DNA from: Gemmatimonadota bacterium | GTDB taxonomy: Bacteria; Gemmatimonadota; Gemmatimonadetes; Gemmatimonadales; GWC2-71-9 | Length of the DNA stretch: 35,000 nucleotides | Assembly: GCA_011390645.1 (NCBI GenBank) | Contig: JAABRY010000025.1 | Span: 1-35,000 of the forward strand | Direction: 5' to 3' | In this document: positions 20,419-29,948 of the stretch, in pieces | Layout of the letters: each line of letters begins with the position of its first letter | How positions within the stretch are numbered: position 1 is the stretch's first letter | Translations under genes and position numbers: made by a program | The notes under the pieces: generated by a model | Told to the model about the DNA's origin: nothing | Database searches by the model: none | What the model saw: the letters and a program-made list of their open reading frames with translations, nothing else

Positions 20419-22017
20419 ATGCCAGGACCAGACATGTCTCGTCCCACGCTCCTCGCGCGCTTCCGGCGCGCCGTCGCACCCCTCGCCGTGCTGCTGCTGG
20501 GTAGCGCGACCACTCTCGTCGCGCAGGCGGCAGACACCGTCACCATGGTCGAGGAGGCGGCACCCGGGGGCATCATGGCCACGGTGGATCGCGCGGCCGG
20601 TGTCCTCAACGGCTGGATCGGTGCCTTCTTCTTCTACGACGTGATCTTCTGGGACGAAACGATCGTCCTGCCATTCGTCGTGCTCTGGCTGGTCATGGGC
20701 TCGGTCTTCCTGACGATCCGGATGGGCTTCATCAACTTCCGCGCGTTCAAGCACGCGATCAACGTGACGCGCGGGAAATACTCCGATCCGAACGACGCGG
20801 GTGAGGTCTCGCACTTTCAGGCGCTCGCGGCCGCGCTCTCCGCGACGGTCGGTCTCGGCAACATCGCCGGCGTGGCGATCGCCGTCTCGCTCGGCGGCCC
20901 GGGTGCGACCTTCTGGATGATCATCGCGGGTCTGATCGGGATGAGCGCCAAGTTCGCAGAATGTACGCTGGGCCAGAAATATCGTGAGGTGCGCCCCGAC
21001 GGTCGCGTGATGGGCGGCGCGATGTTCTACCTCTCGAAGGGACTCGGCGAGATGGGCATGGGCGGACTCGGCAAGGTGCTCGCCGTGATCTTCGCCGTGC
21101 TCTGCGTCGGGGGTTCGCTCGCCGGCGGCAACTCGTTCCAAGTGTCGCAGTCGATGAATGCGGTGCAGGAGTCGATGCCGTTCCTCGTGGCATATCCGTG
21201 GGCCTACGGCCTGATCATGGCGGCGCTGGTCGGCGTGGTGATCATCGGTGGCATCAAGCGCATCGCCGAGGTGGCCGAGAAGATCGTCCCCTCGATGGTC
21301 GGCATCTATGTCGCGGCGGCCATCTACATCATCATCGACAACGCGGCGATGATCCCCACCGCGTTTGGCTCGATCTTCACCGGCGCCTTCACCCCCGAAG
21401 CCGGCTACGGTGGCTTCATCGGCGTGCTGGTGATGGGCTTCCGTCGCGCGGCCTTCTCGAACGAGGCCGGCGCGGGTTCTGCCGCCATCGCCCACTCGGC
21501 AGCACGGACGCCGTACCCTGCGCGCGAGGGGATCGTCGCACTGCTCGAGCCGTTCATCGACACCGTGGTCGTCTGCACGATGACCGCGCTGGTGATCATC
21601 ATCACCGGGGCGTACAACGACCCGGCCAACGCGGCCTTGATCACCGGCAATCAGGGCGCCGCGCTCACCTCGCGCGCCTTCGGACAGCACATCTCGTGGT
21701 TCCCGTACATCCTCGGCATCTGCGTGATCCTCTTCGCCTTCAGCACGATGATCTCCTGGTCGTACTACGGCGAGCGGTGCTGGGCGTACCTGTTCGGCGA
21801 TGGCCAGTCACGGTCGTTCCAGATCCTCTTCGTCACCTTCACCTTCCTGGGCTCGATCGTCTCGGCACAGAACGTTCTCGAGTTCGGTGACCTGATGATC
21901 CTCGGTCTGGCCCTCCCGAACCTGCTTGGCGTCCTCTTGCTGAGCGGTCGTGTGCGCCAGGATCTCGATGCCTATTGGGGGATGTACAAGCGGGGCGAAT
22001 TCAAGGTGTACAAGTAG
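20419..22017 (+). CDS. Sodium:alanine/amino acid symporter, AGCS family
   Basis: FLTIRMGFINFRAFKHAINVTRGKY, GEVSHFQALAAALSATVGLGNIAGVAIAV, GGPGATFWMI, AFSNEAGAGSAAIAHSAART; starts at ATG 20419 or 20434. Confidence 0.93.
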   Translation: MPGPDMSRPTLLARFRRAVAPLAVLLLGSATTLVAQAADTVTMVEEAAPGGIMATVDRAAGVLNGWIGAFFFYDVIFWDETIVLPFVVLWLVMGSVFLTIRMGFINFRAFKHAINVTRGKYSDPNDAGEVSHFQALAAALSATVGLGNIAGVAIAVSLGGPGATFWMIIAGLIGMSAKFAECTLGQKYREVRPDGRVMGGAMFYLSKGLGEMGMGGLGKVLAVIFAVLCVGGSLAGGNSFQVSQSMNAVQESMPFLVAYPWAYGLIMAALVGVVIIGGIKRIAEVAEKIVPSMVGIYVAAAIYIIIDNAAMIPTAFGSIFTGAFTPEAGYGGFIGVLVMGFRRAAFSNEAGAGSAAIAHSAARTPYPAREGIVALLEPFIDTVVVCTMTALVIIITGAYNDPANAALITGNQGAALTSRAFGQHISWFPYILGICVILFAFSTMISWSYYGERCWAYLFGDGQSRSFQILFVTFTFLGSIVSAQNVLEFGDLMILGLALPNLLGVLLLSGRVRQDLDAYWGMYKRGEFKVYK

Positions 22018-22038
22018 CAGGGAGATTATCTTCTCCGC

Positions 22039-23094
22039 ATGACGATTGTACCGACTGAAACGATGAGCGCCGCTGCCCGGGAGGTGGCGGCGCTTGTCCG
22101 TCCCGGCCAGCGGGTCTGCCTCACCACGCACGTGAATCCCGACGGCGACGGACTCGGCAGCGAAGTGGCGATGGTGCACCTCCTCCGTGGCATCGGCGTG
22201 CAGGCGGTGATCACCAACCCGACAGACACCCCCGACCGGTTCGCGTTTCTCTTCGCTGACCTCCCGGGTGTGGACCAGAGCCGCCAGGCGATCAAGGAAC
22301 TCCGACGCGCTGATCTGGTCATCGTGCTCGACATTGCCGACCTCTCCCGCCTGGGCAACCTGGGCGAGACGGTGCGCGAACGCGGGGTGCCGGTGATCTG
22401 CATCGACCACCACGTCGGGCCGGGCGATCTCCCTGACGGGCCGCGCTTCGTGGATGTGGCCGCTGCAGCCACTGGCGAGCTGATCTACCTGCTCGCGCTG
22501 GCACTCGGGTGGACCGTGACACCTGCCGTGGCGCGAGCGCTCTACGTGGCGCTGATGACCGACACCGGCGGCTTCCGCTTCTCGAACACCAAGCCACGCA
22601 CGCTGCATGTGGCCGCGGAGCTGGTCGCTGCCGGCGTCGATACCGAGCAGACCTACCTCGACGTCTATGCCAACGCGCCGATCGGTCGGCCGCGTCTCCT
22701 CGCTGAGGTGCTGCAGACGCTGGTCGTCGAGGAGGATTGCGGGCTCGCGTGGGTGACCGTGGCGCCTGGGGCGGTCGAGCGGCACGGCGTGGACACCGAT
22801 GATCTCGATGGGGTCGTGGAACACGCCCGGTCGGTGCGGGGTGTTCGACTGGCACTGTTGTTCCGGCCGATGTCCGCCGGGCGGGTCAAGGTGTCGTTCC
22901 GCAGCGTGGGCAAGGTGGATGTCTCCGCGCTGGCCCGCAATTTTGGCGGTGGCGGGCACACCAAGGCCTCCGGGGCCGCCATCACCGGCACCCTGGACGA
23001 CGTACAGCACGCCGTGCTTGAGGCCTCCAGGCAGTACCTCACGACCGGCGAGGTCCCGGTCCCTTCACCCGCCCACTCGGCGAGTGTAGCTTGA
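22039..23094 (+). CDS. nrnA: DHH/DHHA1 family phosphoesterase (NrnA-like oligoribonuclease/pAp phosphatase)
   Basis: THVNPDGDGLGSEVAM, DIADLSRLG, CIDHHVG, ALMTDTGGFRFSNT, FGGGGHTKASGAAI. Confidence 0.88.
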   Translation: MTIVPTETMSAAAREVAALVRPGQRVCLTTHVNPDGDGLGSEVAMVHLLRGIGVQAVITNPTDTPDRFAFLFADLPGVDQSRQAIKELRRADLVIVLDIADLSRLGNLGETVRERGVPVICIDHHVGPGDLPDGPRFVDVAAAATGELIYLLALALGWTVTPAVARALYVALMTDTGGFRFSNTKPRTLHVAAELVAAGVDTEQTYLDVYANAPIGRPRLLAEVLQTLVVEEDCGLAWVTVAPGAVERHGVDTDDLDGVVEHARSVRGVRLALLFRPMSAGRVKVSFRSVGKVDVSALARNFGGGGHTKASGAAITGTLDDVQHAVLEASRQYLTTGEVPVPSPAHSASVA

Positions 23095-23134
23095 GATAGC
23101 CGACAATTTCTGTCGGAATTGACGTCTGGAGTAG

Positions 23135-23371
23135 ATGACTGTGGATGTGATGGATCGTATCGAGAGTGCCCTCGACGGGTTGCGTCCCTACATCGCCTCG
23201 CACAAGGGGCGGGTGGAGGTCGTGGATTTCGACCCCGATGTCGGCACTCTGCTGGTCCGCTTGGGCGGCACGTGTCAGGGTTGTTCTGCCGCGACCGTCA
23301 CCCTGAAGCATGGCATTGAACGCCGCCTCCGCGAGTCCGTACCTGAGGTCCGGGCCGTCGAGGCGGTTTGA
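23135..23371 (+). CDS. NifU C-terminal domain-like Fe-S scaffold protein
   Basis: LDGLRPYIASHKGRVEVVDFDPDVGTLLVRLGGTCQGCSAATVTLKHGIERRL: CxxC NifU-C motif. Confidence 0.9.
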   Translation: MTVDVMDRIESALDGLRPYIASHKGRVEVVDFDPDVGTLLVRLGGTCQGCSAATVTLKHGIERRLRESVPEVRAVEAV

Positions 23372-23381
23372 GGATATTGCG

Positions 23382-24482
23382 ATGAGCAGCTCCCGTTTCG
23401 CCCAGGTCGAGGCCGCGCTGGATGGCGTGGTCAATCCGCGCACCAGTCAGGGCCTCGTGGTCTCGGGGATGGTGCAGGAACTCACCGTCGACGAGGCGAC
23501 TGGCGATACCTCGTTCGTCTTCCTGCTGCGCCGCGAGGACCCGGCCACCCTGGTGCGTCACGCGCGCCAGGCGCTCGCGGCGATCGGCATCACCACACCG
23601 AAGGTGCGCGTGGTGGACCCGGCCGGCCCCGCGACCGCCACGCATGCCCCCCCCCAAAGTGGGGTGGCACAGGTCCCCGCACCGGGTCCGATGACGGTAC
23701 CGGGCATCGAGCGCGTCATCGCGATCTCGTCAGGAAAGGGTGGCGTCGGGAAGAGCACGGTCTCCTGCAACGTCGCCGTGGCCCTCGCGTCGCGCGGCTT
23801 CCGCGTCGGCCTCATGGACGCTGACTTCTACGGCCCGAACATCCCGCGCATGCTGGGCGTCTACGAGCGCCCCGGCATCGACGCCAACAAGCGGATCATC
23901 CCGCTCGAGGCATTCGGCGTGAAGCTGATGTCGATCGGTTTCCTCGTGGACCGTGATGCCCCGGCGATCTGGCGCGGTCCGATCATCACCAAGGTGATCC
24001 AGCAGTTCCTGCACGACGTCGCGTGGGGCGAGCTCGACTTCCTGTTGGTGGACATGCCGCCGGGCACCGGTGACGCGCAACTCTCGCTCGTGCAGCAAGT
24101 GGTGGTCAATGGGGCCGTCGTGGTCACCACACCGCAGGAAGTCGCCGTCGGCGACGCGCTCCGTGGCGCGAAGATGTTCGAGCGCGTGAACGTGCCCGTG
24201 CTGGGAATCGTCGAGAACATGAGCGGCTTCCTCGATCCGGTCACCGGGATGCGCCATGATCTCTTCGGCAGTGGCGGCGGTCAGCGCCTGGCAGAGGAAC
24301 TCGGCGTGCCGTTGCTTGGCGAGGTGCCGTTGCAGCCCGGTCTCGTGGACGCCGCCGATGCGGGGCGCCCGATCGTGATCGAAGCCCCCGACAGCGCGGC
24401 GGCAGCGATGCTGCGCGATGTGGCCACGCGGATGGTCGAACGCGCTGGCGCCGTCGGCGTGGTGATGCCGACGCTCGAGTAG
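23382..24482 (+). CDS. Mrp/ApbC-family P-loop ATPase (Fe-S cluster carrier)
   Basis: IAISSGKGGVGKSTVSCNVAVALA, LMDADFYGPNIPRMLG, FLLVDMPPGTGDAQLSLVQ, TTPQEVAVGDALRGAKMFERVNVPVLGIVENMSGF. Confidence 0.95.
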   Translation: MSSSRFAQVEAALDGVVNPRTSQGLVVSGMVQELTVDEATGDTSFVFLLRREDPATLVRHARQALAAIGITTPKVRVVDPAGPATATHAPPQSGVAQVPAPGPMTVPGIERVIAISSGKGGVGKSTVSCNVAVALASRGFRVGLMDADFYGPNIPRMLGVYERPGIDANKRIIPLEAFGVKLMSIGFLVDRDAPAIWRGPIITKVIQQFLHDVAWGELDFLLVDMPPGTGDAQLSLVQQVVVNGAVVVTTPQEVAVGDALRGAKMFERVNVPVLGIVENMSGFLDPVTGMRHDLFGSGGGQRLAEELGVPLLGEVPLQPGLVDAADAGRPIVIEAPDSAAAAMLRDVATRMVERAGAVGVVMPTLE

Positions 24483-25283
24483 CTACGGCTTCGGCGGTCG
24501 CTTGACGGCCGGCACCCCGAACTGCGGTGTCGCCCAGAGGTACTCGTCGGTCATCATTGGTGGCGAGAGGAAGCGGCCGCTGAATTCCTCGTGAATTCCG
24601 CCGCGCGAGAGCAGCGCGGCGCCGAATCCAACGGTGGCGACGACCCACGTTACCACGGACGCCATCGCGAAGAGCAACGCCCCCGCCACCGGCACCCAGC
24701 CGAACGCCACCCAGCACAGCCACGTCAGGGCGAGTGCTGCGAGTCCCGTCATCAGATAGCGGTAGGAATTGGGCGAGAGGGCGGCCCCTTGGGCCATCCG
24801 GCGCCGGGTGAAGCGTTCGCCCATCGCGTGCGCCACCGCGAGTAGTCCGCCGAGCACGCCCACGAGCGCCAGAAAGACGGCCACGACCACCGCGAAGGGG
24901 ACGAGCAGCAGGCCGGCAACGGTGAGCGCCAAGGCGACCACCACGATGCCGAGGGTCGGGATCAGGAGGAGTTGCCCCAGCAATCCGGCCATGAACGAGC
25001 GGCCGAAGGTGTGGGTGACGGTATCGGATACGATTTCCAGGTTCGGGCGGCCGAAGGCGATCAAGCCACCACCCAGGATCATGAATCCGAGGAAGACGCC
25101 GAGGACCCCGGCACCGCGCGAGGCGATGATGGTCGGGAGGGCAGGGGGGGCCTGGCGCTCCGTCGCGGCCTGCACCACCGCCACCTCAGGCGCTGCGGCA
25201 ACGACCTCGATGGTCGGCGTCGCCAGCAGCGCGAGGGGGAGAAGGAGTGCGACGACCGCCGAGGCGCGACTACCCGCGCGCAT
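24483..25283 (-). CDS. Hypothetical multi-pass membrane protein
   Basis: Several hydrophobic helices; overlaps the downstream end of the anti-sigma gene. Confidence 0.6.
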   Translation of the reverse strand: MRAGSRASAVVALLLPLALLATPTIEVVAAAPEVAVVQAATERQAPPALPTIIASRGAGVLGVFLGFMILGGGLIAFGRPNLEIVSDTVTHTFGRSFMAGLLGQLLLIPTLGIVVVALALTVAGLLLVPFAVVVAVFLALVGVLGGLLAVAHAMGERFTRRRMAQGAALSPNSYRYLMTGLAALALTWLCWVAFGWVPVAGALLFAMASVVTWVVATVGFGAALLSRGGIHEEFSGRFLSPPMMTDEYLWATPQFGVPAVKRPPKP

Positions 25284-25857
25284 GGTGCGCGGGCTCGGTC
25301 AGCAGGTGGCGCATCCCGGTCAGCGCGAGCGCGTAGGCACCCGCCGCACCAACGAGGATGGGAATCGCGCGCATCGGCGCCGCGACCATGTCGGTGACCC
25401 ACGCGAGAACCGGCTGGTCCACCGCGGAGGAGAGGCCGACCTGCATTCCTGCCCAGAGCGCATGCCCACCTTGCTGCAGTGCGGGCGATGCGAACCCGAG
25501 CGCTGCTGCCGGATTGAGGATCGCCCACCCGAATGCACCTGCGACCGCTGCGCCCGTCAACCCACCAGCCACCAGCACTCGGCGTCGCGCGGCCAGGGCA
25601 CGTGGGGTGGCCGGCACGACCACCGGGGCACTGACAGGGTGGCCCACCGTGACCCGCGCCATCACCCCATCAGCGAACCGGTACGAAGGGACGTGCTCCG
25701 GGAGCGCCCCAAGGTGGTAGACCACCTCGCGATCGAGCGTGACCATCATCTGGCACTCAGCGCACGTCGCAAGATGCGACGTTGCGCGCGGTGTCGGATG
25801 ATCCTCGAGGAAGGCGTCGAGTTCGTCGGTGGTGAGGTGTGCAGCAGTGGTCATCAT
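25270..25857 (-). CDS. Putative zinc-binding anti-sigma factor
   Basis: LTTDELDAFLEDHPTPRATSHLATCAECQMMVTLDREVV (HxxxCxxC) plus a hydrophobic segment; directly downstream of an ECF sigma gene. Confidence 0.8.
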   Translation of the reverse strand: MMTTAAHLTTDELDAFLEDHPTPRATSHLATCAECQMMVTLDREVVYHLGALPEHVPSYRFADGVMARVTVGHPVSAPVVVPATPRALAARRRVLVAGGLTGAAVAGAFGWAILNPAAALGFASPALQQGGHALWAGMQVGLSSAVDQPVLAWVTDMVAAPMRAIPILVGAAGAYALALTGMRHLLTEPAHHARG

Positions 25858-25894
25858 ATCAGGCGTCCTGTACGGCAGGTTGACACAGCGGGTT

Positions 25895-26506
25895 TCACTC
25901 GTCGCGGACGGCGGCAAGCAGGATGCGCAATTCGTTGCGGGCGCGGTGGATGTAGGTCTTGACGGTGCCCAAGGGGAGGTCAAGGATCTCGGCGATTTCC
26001 TCGTACGGGCGGCCCTCGACGTGGCGGAGCAGGATGCAGTTGCGGTATTCCGGGCGGAGTTGGCCGATCGCCTCCTCGATCATCGCGCCGAGTTCGCGAT
26101 TGGCGACCTCGTCGAGCTGCGACTCGCGATCATCGCCAACTTGCAACGTCGTCGCCTCGATCGCCTCCGCACTCTCGGCGTGGGGCGACCCGTCGAGCGA
26201 GAGGGTGTCGAGGGAGCGGCGCCGGAGCTGATCGATCGCCGCATTGTTCGCAATCTTGAAGATCCAGCTCGAGAACTTGTACTCCGGCCGATACGAATCG
26301 ATCGCGTTGAGGACCTTGATGAAGGTCTCCTGCGCGAGGTCCTCGGCGAGTTCGCGGTCGCGCACCATGCGGTAGATCAGCGAGAAGACCGGGCGCTCAT
26401 AGCGGCGGATCAGCTCGCGGTACGCGGCCTCGTGGCCCAATGCGGCGAGGCGAACGACGTCCTGATCGACCAGCTCGCGCCAGTCGGTGACCGGGCGTTC
26501 GCTCAC
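25895..26506 (-). CDS. RNA polymerase sigma factor, ECF/RpoE-like
   Basis: YERPVFSLIYRMVRDRELAEDLAQETFIKVLNAIDSYRPEYKFSSWIFKIANNAAIDQLRRR ... YRNCILLRHVEGRPYEEIAEILDLPLGTVKTYIHRARNELR. Confidence 0.95.
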   Translation of the reverse strand: MSERPVTDWRELVDQDVVRLAALGHEAAYRELIRRYERPVFSLIYRMVRDRELAEDLAQETFIKVLNAIDSYRPEYKFSSWIFKIANNAAIDQLRRRSLDTLSLDGSPHAESAEAIEATTLQVGDDRESQLDEVANRELGAMIEEAIGQLRPEYRNCILLRHVEGRPYEEIAEILDLPLGTVKTYIHRARNELRILLAAVRDE

Positions 26507-26551
26507 TGGTGCGTTGCCCCGGTGTTCCGGTCGCCGGTAGCTTTGGCCGTG

Positions 26552-27286
26552 ATGACTGCCACCAAGCCCGACCTACCGGTCACGGGAGGAGACTCCAAGC
26601 GCGCCTACGTGCGGGAGATCTTCACGTCGATTGCGCCGCGCTACGACACCCTGAATCATCTCCTGTCGCTCAACGCGGACAAGCGCTGGCGCCGCCACGC
26701 GGTGGATGCCCTGGGATGGGAGGCGGCCCCTGATGGCACCTATCTGGATCTCTGTGCCGGCACCCAGGACCTGGCGGCCGAACTGGGCAATCGGGCGGCC
26801 TTCACCGGCCGGGTGATCGCTGCCGATTTCGTCCCGGCGATGCTGGTACGGGGTGCGGGCAAGAGTGCCAAGGTCCGTCCGGCGGCGGCCGATGCGCTTC
26901 GCCTCCCCTTCGAAGACGGGGTCTTCGATGGGGCGACAGTGGGCTTCGGGGTGCGGAACCTGATGGACCTGGATGCGGGTCTCCGGGAAGCGGCGCGCGT
27001 GCTGAAGCCCGGCGCGCGGTTCGTGGTGCTCGAATTCTCGACGCCGCGGTGGCAGCCGCTGCGGGCCCTCTACCTCTTCTACTTCCGGCACCTGCTCCCG
27101 CGGATCGGGCGCCTCGTGTCGAAACATAGGAGCGCTTACGACTGGCTTCCAGCGTCGGTGCTCGCCTTCCCCGAACCACCGGCCCTCGCCGAGCGCTTCC
27201 GGAACGCCGGATTCTCCTCGGTGACGTGGGCGACCCGGTGGGGCGGGATCGTCGCCATCCATGTCGGGGTACGGAGTGCATCATGA
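26552..27286 (+). CDS. menG: Demethylmenaquinone methyltransferase (UbiE/MenG family)
   Basis: YVREIFTSIAPRYDTLNHLLSLNADKRWRRHAVDAL, DLCAGTQDLAAEL, ADFVPAMLV, DGATVGFGVRNLMDLDAGLREAARVLKPGARFVVLEFSTP. Confidence 0.93.
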   Translation: MTATKPDLPVTGGDSKRAYVREIFTSIAPRYDTLNHLLSLNADKRWRRHAVDALGWEAAPDGTYLDLCAGTQDLAAELGNRAAFTGRVIAADFVPAMLVRGAGKSAKVRPAAADALRLPFEDGVFDGATVGFGVRNLMDLDAGLREAARVLKPGARFVVLEFSTPRWQPLRALYLFYFRHLLPRIGRLVSKHRSAYDWLPASVLAFPEPPALAERFRNAGFSSVTWATRWGGIVAIHVGVRSAS

Positions 27287-28776
27287 GTCTTGATTCCCTC
27301 GCGGACTTCATTGCCGCCATCGAAAAAGCCGGCGAACTCGTCCGGATCACCCGTCCCGTCCGTACCCATCTGGAGATGGCGGAGATCGCCGATCGCACCA
27401 TGAAGCTCCCCGACGGCGGCCCCGCGCTGCTGTTCGAGAAGCCCCTGATGCCAGATGGTTCGATCTCGCCGATCCCGGTGGGGATCAACCTCTATGGCTC
27501 GCGCAAGCGGATGTGCCTCGCGCTCGGCGTCGAGCGCCTCGATGAAGTCGGCGATCGCATCGCCGAAATGATTCAGCTCAAGGTGCCGGATGGGCTGATG
27601 GGGAAGCTCTCGATGCTCCCCAAGCTGGCCGAGATGGCGAAGTATCCGCCGCGCGTGCGGTCGGGCAAGCCGGCGTGCCAGGAGGTGGTGTATCAGGGGG
27701 ACGACATCAACCTCGACACGCTGCCGATCCTGCAGACCTGGCCGCAGGATGGTGGGCGCTACCTCACCTTGCCGATGGTGATCACGCGCGATCCGAAGAC
27801 CGGTGGCAGGAACGTCGGGATGTATCGCGTGCAGGTGCAGGGGAAGCGCGAGCTGGCGATGCACTGGCAGCGGCACAAGAGCGGGGCCGCGCATTGGCGT
27901 GAGATGGCCGATCGCGGCGAAAAGATGCCGGTGGTGATCGCGCTGGGTGGTGATCCGGCGTCGCTCTACTCGGGCTCCGCGCCATTGCCGCCGATGATCG
28001 ACGAATTCTTGTTCTCGGGTTTCCTGCGGAAGAATCCGGTCGAACTCGCGAAGGCGCTGACGTGTGACCTCGATGTCCCGGCCGAAGCCGACATTGTGAT
28101 CGAAGGCTACGTGGACCCGAGCGAGGATTTGGTGATGGAGGGGCCGTTCGGCGATCACACCGGCTTCTACTCGCTCGCCGACTTGTATCCGCGGATGCAC
28201 ATCACCGCGGTCACAATGAAGAAGAAGCCGATCTATCCGGCCACGCTGGTCGGACGGCCGCCGATGGAGGACTTCTGGCTCGGCCACGCCACCGAGCGGA
28301 TCTTCCTGCCACTGCTGCGCATCACGGTGCCAGAGATCGTGGACTACCACATGCCGGCGGCGGGGATCTTCCACAACCTCGTCTTCGCGAGCATCGACAA
28401 GCAGTATCCGGGGCAGGCCTACAAGGTGATGCACGCGATGTGGGGCACCGGACTGATGTCGCTTTCGAAGGTGCTGGTGATCGTGGACAAGGACGTGAAC
28501 GTGCAGGACGAGCAGGAAGTGTGGTGGGTCGCGCTCAACAACATCGACCCGAAGCGCGACGTCGAGTTCGCGCGTGGCCCGGTGGATGTGCTCGACCACG
28601 CATCGCAGCATTTCTCGTTCGGCAGCAAGATGGGAATTGATGCGACACGGAAGTGGCCCGAGGAAGGGTTCACGCGCGAGTGGCCCGAGAAGATCGTGAT
28701 GGATGATGCGACGAAGGACGCGGTGGACAAGATGTGGGGGGAGTTGGGGATCGGGGCGGTGAAACGTGAGAGGTGA
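27283..28776 (+). CDS. ubiD: UbiD family decarboxylase (MqnL/UbiD-like)
   Basis: UbiD-family sequence (LYGSRKRMCLALGV, EGPFGDHTGFYS, MEDFWLGHATERIFLPLLRITVPEIVDYHMPAAG, WWVALNNIDPKRDVEF); ATGA overlap with menG. Confidence 0.93.
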   Translation: MSLDSLADFIAAIEKAGELVRITRPVRTHLEMAEIADRTMKLPDGGPALLFEKPLMPDGSISPIPVGINLYGSRKRMCLALGVERLDEVGDRIAEMIQLKVPDGLMGKLSMLPKLAEMAKYPPRVRSGKPACQEVVYQGDDINLDTLPILQTWPQDGGRYLTLPMVITRDPKTGGRNVGMYRVQVQGKRELAMHWQRHKSGAAHWREMADRGEKMPVVIALGGDPASLYSGSAPLPPMIDEFLFSGFLRKNPVELAKALTCDLDVPAEADIVIEGYVDPSEDLVMEGPFGDHTGFYSLADLYPRMHITAVTMKKKPIYPATLVGRPPMEDFWLGHATERIFLPLLRITVPEIVDYHMPAAGIFHNLVFASIDKQYPGQAYKVMHAMWGTGLMSLSKVLVIVDKDVNVQDEQEVWWVALNNIDPKRDVEFARGPVDVLDHASQHFSFGSKMGIDATRKWPEEGFTREWPEKIVMDDATKDAVDKMWGELGIGAVKRER

Positions 28777-28826
28777 AACGGGTGGGGAGGGTGGCAGCAC
28801 GCCCCCTTTCACGTTTCACGTTTCAC
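28759..28826. repeat. Heptamer-armed stem-loop across the ubiD-ubiA junction (site E)
   Basis: gtgaaac 28759, gtgagag 28766, gtgaaac 28773 facing ctttcac 28806, gtttcac 28813, gtttcac 28820. Confidence 0.9.
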
Positions 28827-29719
28827 CCGGCACCCCCGAAGGCCAAACCTTCACCGGCGCCTCGGCCCTCTCCCGCTGGGCGAGCTTCGTCAAGCTCCCC
28901 CACACCCTCTTTGCGCTGCCGTTTGCGATGCTGGGTGTGCTGGCCGCGAGCATGGTCGCACCGGTGACCTGGCGCGTGGTGTTGTGGGTAGCGGTGGCGT
29001 TCAGCGCGGCGCGCTTCGCCGCGATGGGCTTCAACCGGATTGTGGACCGCGGCTTCGACGCCGCCAACCCGCGCACCGCCGCGCGCGAGCTGCCGCGCGG
29101 CGCAATCGGAGTAGGTCAGGCCAAGGTTGCCGTTGTGCTCGCGAGCATCCTGTTTGTGGTCGCAAGCTGGCAGTTGAATCCGCTTTGTCTGGTGCTCTCG
29201 CCCGTCGCACTCGCGTGGGTGTTGGGGTACTCGTATGCGAAGCGCTTCACCTCGTGGCCGCACCTCTGGCTCGGGATGTCGCTCGCGATCGCCCCGGTTG
29301 GTGGTTGGTTGGCAGTCACGGGCGCATGGAGCGAGCCTTGGTGGCTGCTGCTGGTGATCACGCTGGCGGTGATGACCTGGGTGGCAGGCTTCGATGTGTT
29401 CTACGCGCTGCCTGATGAAGGCTTTGATCGTGACCAGGGCTTGCGCAGCGCGGTGGTGCGCCTAGGGCAGCGGAAGGCGATTCTGTTCGGCAAGCTGCTG
29501 CACGGGGTGACGATCCCCGCGTTGGCACTCTTCGGCTGGGGCGCGGGATTCGGTCTCTGGTATTTCATCGGGGTTGGCGCAGCGGCCGCGATTCTGGCGT
29601 ATGAGCACCAATTGGTGCAACCAGGTGATCTTTCCAAGCTCGATGCCGCGTTCTTCACGATGAACGGCGTGATGAGCGTGACGGTGTTTGGGTTCGCGGT
29701 GGTGGATAGGCTGGTGTAG
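28766..29719 (+). CDS. ubiA: UbiA-family prenyltransferase (MqnP/UbiA-like)
   Basis: WASFVKLPHTLFALPFAMLG, AARFAAMGFNRIVDRGFDAANPRTAARELPRG, YSYAKRFTSWPHLWLG, AGFDVFYALPDEGFDRDQGLRSAVVRLG; only candidate start is GTG 28766 within the repeat. Confidence 0.9.
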   Translation: MRGETGGEGGSTPPFTFHVSPGTPEGQTFTGASALSRWASFVKLPHTLFALPFAMLGVLAASMVAPVTWRVVLWVAVAFSAARFAAMGFNRIVDRGFDAANPRTAARELPRGAIGVGQAKVAVVLASILFVVASWQLNPLCLVLSPVALAWVLGYSYAKRFTSWPHLWLGMSLAIAPVGGWLAVTGAWSEPWWLLLVITLAVMTWVAGFDVFYALPDEGFDRDQGLRSAVVRLGQRKAILFGKLLHGVTIPALALFGWGAGFGLWYFIGVGAAAAILAYEHQLVQPGDLSKLDAAFFTMNGVMSVTVFGFAVVDRLV

Positions 29720-29723
29720 CTGG

Positions 29724-29927
29724 GTGAACGGTGAACGGTGAACGGTGAACGGGGGGTGAGGCCACAGGATGTCATCCCGACCGGAGCGGCGGCGAAGCCG
29801 TCGCGCAGCGGAGGGATCTGCACGTTGCCGGGCCCAGTGAAGTACAGATCCCTCGACTCCGGCGCTACGCGCCTTCGCTCGGGATGACGGGGTCAGGCAC
29901 CCCCCGTTCACCGTTCACCGTTCACCG
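29724..29927. repeat. Heptamer-armed stem-loop, GTGAACG family, enclosing a CATCCCGA palindrome (site F)
   Basis: Four gtgaacg units 29724-29751 facing three cgttcac units 29905-29925; inner gtcatcccgaccggagc...gagggatctg / agatccctcgactccggcg...cgctcgggatgac 29771-29888. Confidence 0.93.
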
Positions 29928-29948
29928 TAACAGGAGTCCTGAATAACG

